Source: Stenogyne calaminthoides
Lineage: Eukaryota; Streptophyta; Magnoliopsida; Lamiales; Lamiaceae
Length of the DNA stretch: 64,000 nucleotides
Assembly: GCA_037126765.1 (NCBI GenBank)
Contig: JBBCBC010000012.1
Span: 13,206,001 to 13,270,000 of the forward strand
Reading direction: 5' to 3'
Made by a program: the position numbers and the translations under genes. Below are positions 58,201-64,000 of this stretch, piece after piece. Position 1 is the first letter of the stretch. Every line of letters begins with the position of its first letter. Under the pieces are notes generated by a model. It did no database searches, was not told where the DNA came from, and was given only the letters and a program-made list of their open reading frames with translations.

Positions 58201-58875
58201 CGCATATTGACAAGTGGATGCCTCTACAGTTCAATGATGCATGGGAAGAGATCAAGAGAACCTTCTGGTTCTGTTATGAGATTCTGAGAGAATGGAGGTG
58301 GAGCAGCTCGGATAAGAATGAAGCCTTCATTGAGTACTTTCATCGACATTCTATCCTAAGTACCGCAAAGTTGGATCAACATGGCGGATGAAGGAAATAT
58401 CTTTCGGATAGCTCTGGTCCATACATGTACCCAGCTCCCTAGGTTTGAGAATGGCTATGTAAATGAGGCGACCATTTCTCGAAAAATAGCCCAAAGATGC
58501 CATCCAAATTAGGTTTAACAGGAAACAACCCTGATATCATCAAGGCAAGAGATGAACTGAAGAAGAGATACTACGAGATGTTCAACCTGGAAGTGCCAGA
58601 GGATGAAGTGGAAGAAGACTGAAGACTATGTACTTCTGCTTTAAATTCAGTTATTTTTTACTTTTCATTGTAATCTGTAAACTCTTATCCTACATCAATG
58701 AAAATTTATCTTTATGCTCAAAGATAATATCTCATTATCTTTTTACATGTCTTGATATGCCAGATTGTTAAGGAAATTGTTGGGAAAAATTGCCATTTTA
58801 GTTTGTAATAGATAAACTGAAAACTGAGTATAGGTTAGGTTTTCTTAAATGTAACAAGATAGTTTTGACATCAAC
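58201..58875 (+). other. 3' untranslated end of the Sire-like element
   Basis: Past a short coding remnant (to about 58420) no gene is visible. The sequence is AT-rich toward the polypurine tract. Confidence 0.6.
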
Positions 58876-58890
58876 AAAAAAGGGGGAAAT
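58876..58890 (+). other. Polypurine tract of the Sire-like element
   Basis: AAAAAAGGGGGAAAT lies immediately before the 3' LTR, the expected start site for plus-strand DNA synthesis. Confidence 0.9.
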
Positions 58891-60830
58891 TGTTGGGAGA
58901 TGAATTTAATAAAGAAGTTTTGATTAGATCCCAAAACCCCTGAGTATGACATGTTCAGGATAATCTTGATAGATCGAGTCGTTTCAAAGATAGATTGTTC
59001 AGAAGTTATCTCGCACTATGTATAGTCGGAGATATAGATCATGTTAGATTTTGAAGATATTGAAGAATCAAGACTCAGAAATAATCGAAATTAGAGAATC
59101 AAGAGAATTAGAGAATCAAGAGAATCAAGAATCATGAGAATCAAGACTCGAATATATCAAGACTCGATGAAGTTATCAAGACATCAAGACCCAATGAAGT
59201 TATCAAGACATCAAGACTCGTAATATCTCAAGACTCGATAAGTTCTTGTCAAGACATCAAGAATAAGTAGTTCTCAAGACTTCAAGAAGATATCAATACT
59301 CAAGATAACCTCAATGTTCGTGAGGCAATCAATAATATATATCCTAATACTACAAAATTGAGAAAAACGCACATGTTCGTAAAAGTAGATATTGCCCAAA
59401 AATTCTAGTGCATAACATAACGGAACTAAGTCTAAGTGTTGTTTAAGGTTGTCTCATTCGAGAGATTGACCAAAAAGAGCCGCTTTTGTTTGTCTACATT
59501 CATCAAGACAAGAACCAATCCGAGGAAGACAACATCAGATTTTTATCGACATTTGAAAAGCGACGAGGACCTCTGAATTATGTCAAGAGTACTAAGTTCC
59601 GCATCGCAAAAATTGGTGATTGGCTACATGGTCGCATATTTCCTAAAACATGCAAGGGAGTGTTCAAACCCTAAATATAGCCGCTCATCAAACACCAGAA
59701 GAGGAAACCCTTGATACTATCTCCTCCAACTGATAGTTTTTCAAGAGTAACCTTGGTGAAGGTTGCCTATAAATACCAGTGACCTTCTACATTGAGAGGT
59801 CACGGGAAATTTCAAGCAACTCAAGAGCTCATTCGTATTATTGAAAATTGAAGCACTCGAAAAACCTAGAATTTCCCAAGTGTTTCACATTGGAGAGAAC
59901 TCATTCACTAAGCCTAGATTGATAAGAAATATCCAAAGCTTAGTAGAGATATCCTAGCCTTTGCATCTGTTCTTATTGTAAAGGATATCTCACCCTAGTT
60001 GGAAATCAACCCAAAACCCAAACCCTTTGTTAAGGTAGTTTGTGTGTGATTTGTTGGTGAGTTAGAGTTGTAAAGAGTTAGTAAGCTATAGTGAGTTAGC
60101 CAAACAACTCTAGAGAAGAAGTTAGTAAGCTACTTGTGGTAGTCTGAACGCTTGTGTGTGTTTGAGTTAGTAAGCTGCAGTGAGTCAGCCAAAAAACTCA
60201 AGGTAGAAAAGTGAGTAAGCTACAGTGAGTTAGCCTGAAAGCTTTAGGAAGTAGTTAAGGAATTTTTCTGAAGATCAGAGAGAGTGGACGTAGGAGCTTG
60301 AGTCTCTGAACCACTATAATTGTTGTGTTATTTGCTTTCTGTACTGCATTATTATCTGTTGCATTTTTTTCACTGAAAGCATATTTCACTGATATTCAGT
60401 TGGAACCAATCCACTGAACTTGCATCAAATTGATCACAGCCTTAATCACTGTTTTATTGAAGGGAAGATTTTCATCAAAGCTAAAACGAGTATAAACTTA
60501 GGGCCAACCATTTCGCACACTTGAGTAGCTAGAACAGATAGTTACCAAACTTAACTAACTCTACTGAGTGTTCATTAAGATAATTATCTGATCCAAGCTC
60601 CTCAGGATCTCTGATAAATTCAGGTTCAGTTGGGCTAATCTGAAGCTTCTGAAAGCAGCTCAGGATCATTGTCTCAGTAGACTTTGACTCAGGGCAATCC
60701 GTGCTTCTCAGGGCATAATTATCAAGATAACCTGACCCATCTGACCTCAGTGAAAGAAAAGTTTTAAAAATCATTGAACACATGTATTCCCCCCATACAC
60801 GTGTGAGACTCGTTAGCACCGGGACCAACA
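58891..60830 (+). repeat. 3' LTR of the Sire-like element
   Basis: It is 1940 bp, TGTTGGGAG...GACCAACA, with TATAAATA at 59768-59775. It is highly similar to 35877-37787 in the second half, but diverges in the first 450 bp, mainly at CAG/CTG positions. Confidence 0.93.
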
Positions 60831-60835
60831 AAATC

Positions 60836-62784
60836 TGATAATTGAAAACAACTATTCAAATCCTGAAGTTCGGCCTAAAAAATCACCTAGAGTCAAAATT
60901 ACTGAAAAATTTGATGCTGAATCATTAGTACGTGATTTAGGACTATGACCACCAATATGGGAATATCCTATTGAAAGGCGTGATGAAGTGAGGAGAGCTT
61001 ATATTAAAGATGGACCATTTCAATGTGTGCTTGCCAAGTACCCAAAGATAGGAGAAACACATTCTCGTTATTTTCAGGCATCATGGTTTTAGTTATTTCC
61101 ATCGTGGTTAGAATATTCTCCTTATATAGATGCTGCATTTTGTCTACCATGCTATCTATTTCATACTAAAGACGGGCCTTCTAGATCGGATGCATTTACT
61201 ATTAATGGATTTCGATCATGGAAGAAGGTATGAGATGGAAAGAATTGCTCATTTTTTAGGACATCTTGGAAAAGATCTTACTTCACCCCATCAAAATGTT
61301 GTGAAGGCATGTGTAGATCTCATGAACCAGCAATCACATATTATACATAGTTTTGAAAGGTTCACATCTCAAGAAGTTGCAGAGAATAGGCTTCGTTTGA
61401 AAGCTTCAATTGAGGCGACTAGATGGCTTGCATTTCAAGGATGTTCTTTTAGAGGCCATGATGAGTCAATTATCTCGACTAATCGTGGCAATTTTTTAGA
61501 GTTGTTGAGTTTCATAGGCTCTTTCAATGACAAAGTAGCAGAATTTTTGGATAAAGCTCCACAAAATGCATCATACACATCGCCAACGATACAAAAACAA
61601 ATCTTACATGTTTTGGCAACTAAAGTCAAGAATGACATTCGAGAAGAAATTGGTGATACAAAATTTTGTATTATAGTTGACGAAGCATGAGATGAATCTA
61701 AAAAGGAGCAAATGTCAATTGTCTTGAGATTTGTTGATAAGAGTGGTTATGTGCAAGAACGTTTTTTGGTCTTGTCCACATTAAAGACATTACTGCATCA
61801 ACATTGAAAGAAAGTATCTTTTCTGTTCTATCTCGTCATTCTCTTGATGTTCAAAATATTCGAGGACAAGGTTATGATGGTCCAAGTAACATGCGTGGTG
61901 AGTGGAATGGATTGCAAGCTTTAATTATGGGTGAATGTCATTATGCTTATTATGTTCATTGTTTTTCACATTGTTTGCAATTGACATTAGTTGCTTCATC
62001 AAAAGAAGTTATTCCAGTGCATCAGTTTTTCATCAAGTTGAACTCCATTATTAACATCGTTGGAGCCTCATGTAAGCGTAATGATCAATTAAAACTGCTC
62101 ATGCATCAAATATATCTTACTTGCTTGAAACTGATGAGCTTGAAAGTGGAAAATGGCTTAATCAAATTGGTTCTTTACAAAGAGCTGACGATACTCGTGG
62201 GAGTTCTCATTTGAAATCAATAAGTAGTCTGATGAAGATGTACAATGCATCATGTGAAGTTTTTTGATGGAGCCACTTATGCTCAACGAGGAGATGCAAA
62301 TGCAGCTTATGAGGAGTTGACTTCTTTTGAATTTGTCTTTATTTTGCATCTTATGCAAATTAGAGATTTCAAATATGCTTTGTCAAGCTTTGCAACTTCA
62401 GTCTCAAGACATTTTAAATGCAATGCATCTTGTATCCTCTATTAAGTCTCTTCTTGAAAAATTAAGAGACGATGCATGGGATGAGTTAGTTGTAGATGTC
62501 AAATCCTTTTGTCAAAAGGTGAATCTTCTTGTGCCTGATTTTAATGCTAAATATGTTACAAGAAGAGGACGAGCTCGTCATCAACAAGATGAAATTACCA
62601 TTGGATTTCATTACAAGAATTTCATTTTTAATTTGGTGATAGATTCTCAATTGCAAGAGTTGAATGTTAGATTCAATGACAATAAAGTGGAGTTGATTGT
62701 TCTGAGCATGGCACTAGATCCAAGGGAAATGCATCTATCACTGAAGATTAATGACATTTGCAAGTTGGTAGAAAAGTTCTATCC
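60836..62784 (+). pseudogene. hAT transposase (zinc-finger MYM type 1-like / DUF4371), interrupted
   Basis: This continues the exon cut at 35876. A TTF-type zinc finger region comes first: WEYPIERRDEVRRAYI, then HSRYFQASWF, FPSWLEYSP, DAAFCLPCYLF and FTINGFRSWKK. A DUF4371-like catalytic part follows with VAENRLRLKASIEATRWLAF, FCIIVDEA, NIRGQGYDGPSNMRGEWNG and YYVHCFSHCLQLTLVA. Several stops stand where the family has Arg or Trp (for example TGA after IIVDEA at 61688). Other breaks are frameshifts. The C-terminal dimerisation domain is cut at KFYP (about 62784) by the LTR that follows. The hAT 3' end is not in the window. Confidence 0.82.
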
Positions 62785-64000
62785 TGTTGGGAAATTTAGA
62801 GTTTTGATGAAAGTTCCAAAACACATGTAATAGGACCAGTCAGACCTGTTAGCTGACTGATGTTTTTAAATACCAGTTATAAGATGACCAGTTGATACTT
62901 ATTGTATAGAACAACTGATGTATAAGATAGGTCACATATTGAGGGGGAACTCTATAGGTCAGATCTAAAGACCAGCTGAGAACAAAAGACCAGTTGAAGT
63001 CAGAAGGCCAGAAGGCAAGGGAAAGACAGAAGATCGGACGATCTGATAAAGTCAGATGATCAGAGTGAAATCATGAAGCTCAAATTCAGAAGACCTGAAG
63101 ATCAGGTGACTACCAGAAGATCAGACCAGAAGACCTACATCAGTTGAGTCTGCTAGTTGAGCTAAGACAACTGGCACCAGAAGACTCTATTAGGTAGACT
63201 GATCAGTTGTAACTGATCAGGTCAGCTCACACCAGGTGGTAACTGATGTTTCACCAAGTCATACGTTGTTGATCCGAACAAGAAGAATGTCAACTTTAGT
63301 TGGTAGAACAAACACTGAAAAATGTTTTTGTTAACCAATAAGAACAAGACACGTATGAACGGAGCCGACAATACGGGATTTGGTGCTGCTTGGTCAAACG
63401 GCTATAAAAGACAACTATCCATGCTTTCGGCCATGCCTTCCCTGAAGCACGTCACATCAAATCCTACATATCTACCAAATATAGCCATAAATTCAAATTG
63501 CTCTCCAACGGCTCTTTGATTTCGGGGTCTATAAATATGGGATTCCTCTTCAGAGTGAAAATATGGGAAATTATCAAGAAGCTCATACTATAGCCAAATT
63601 TCCGCACGTAGAACACAACCTTGAAGATTAATTTTTCTAAGTGTTCATCCCATAGTTCTTAGCACAGAAATCTTATCCTCTAGCTGTTAGGCTACTTAAA
63701 TGCTAGAATAGATTTCAAAGTTGGAACAAACAACAAATCTTACCCAAAACCCAAAGTTAGGTTAAGTTTGTTTAGCAAGATTTCAGACTAGGGTTTCTAG
63801 TTCTGATTTCTGGGATCGGTTGAGTGAGAGCTCTATAAATATCTGCTGGTGTAATGTGTCGGACTAACACAATAATCTAAATCCAGTTGGTTAAGTTGGT
63901 GCCCCTTGTGATAGGGAAGAGTGGACGTAGGACTGGTTGTCCGAACCACTATAAATCTTGTGTTCATTTACCTGATTGATTAATTGCTTTACACTATTGC
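62785..64000 (+). repeat. LTR of family F, plus strand, running off the window
   Basis: It begins TGTTGGGAAATTTAGAGTTTTGATGAA, which matches the outer end of the F LTRs read in reverse (24193, 56771). Later parts match 55540-55640 in reverse. TATAAATA is at 63540-63547. The first half is a degenerate run of GACCAG/AGATCAG words. The right end and any interior are outside the window. Confidence 0.82.

Larger units (their letters stand above)
35877..60830 (+). mobile_element. Sire-like (Maximus-type) copia element, complete insertion
   Basis: It is flanked by AAATC (35872-35876 and 60831-60835). LTRs are 35877-37787 and 58891-60830. After removing copia 2 (40383-49495) and the solo LTR (55075-56771), it is about 14.1 kb, larger than usual copia elements. 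It has a Met-type primer site, gag with a zinc knuckle, protease, integrase remnant, RT and RNase H, then a long third ORF and a polypurine tract. Large size, long gag and an extra 3' ORF are features of the Sirevirus lineage (family knowledge); lineage assignment is from motif memory, not a tree. Confidence 0.88.

Overview
This is a 64 kb piece of plant nuclear DNA made almost entirely of transposable elements nested inside one another. It is AT-rich and has no bacterial-type gene order. It contains LTR retrotransposons primed by initiator-Met and Asp tRNAs, a tRNA-derived SINE, MITE, hAT and CACTA (En/Spm) sequences, which points to a eudicot. The extra ORF of the largest retrotransposon resembles proteins I recall from Gesneriaceae (Lamiales); that placement is a weak inference. 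I found no intact host gene, tRNA, rRNA, CRISPR array or bacterial-type system.

Left part (1-10.65 kb). A truncated non-autonomous Ty3/gypsy-like element (1-1326) abuts an LTR on the minus strand (1353-3130) that carries a SINE and a MITE. Next come the leader, primer site and 5' LTR of a copia element (3131-5058, minus strand) and a broken CACTA element (about 5.4-9.35 kb) with an Ulp1-type protease and an En/Spm-type protein. A second copy of the LTR lies in the opposite orientation (9637-10645). The two LTR copies appear to have recombined and inverted everything between them. One 5-bp target-site duplication is split between their outer and inner ends, and the two halves of one copia element (3131-5058 and 10646-33472) now face opposite ways.

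Middle part (10.65-35.15 kb). The plus-strand half of that old copia element (called C/D) is interrupted twice. The first interruption is a minus-strand copia (A, 11683-24714), which itself holds a long-LTR non-autonomous element (F, 20079-24193). The second is a Ty3-like non-autonomous element (28537-32465). The C/D 3' LTR (33071-33472) is followed by a second partial LTR and about 1.2 kb of sequence I cannot assign.

Right part (35.16-64 kb). An hAT element starts at about 35156, and its transposase is split by a very large Sire-like copia element (35877-60830; about 14.1 kb without its own insertions). That element carries gag, pol and a long third ORF. It has been hit by a second copia (copia 2, 40383-49495, same family as A) exactly in front of its protease, and by a solo LTR (55075-56771) inside the third ORF. 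The hAT transposase resumes at 60836 and is cut by another LTR (62785 to the window end).

Most coding regions carry stops and frameshifts and are relics. Insertion boundaries are well supported: eight insertions show exact or one-mismatch target-site duplications, and several are confirmed by an uninterrupted relative elsewhere in the window. Differences between sister LTRs cluster at CAG/CTG triplets, which may be a consensus-error signature, so some frameshifts deserve caution.
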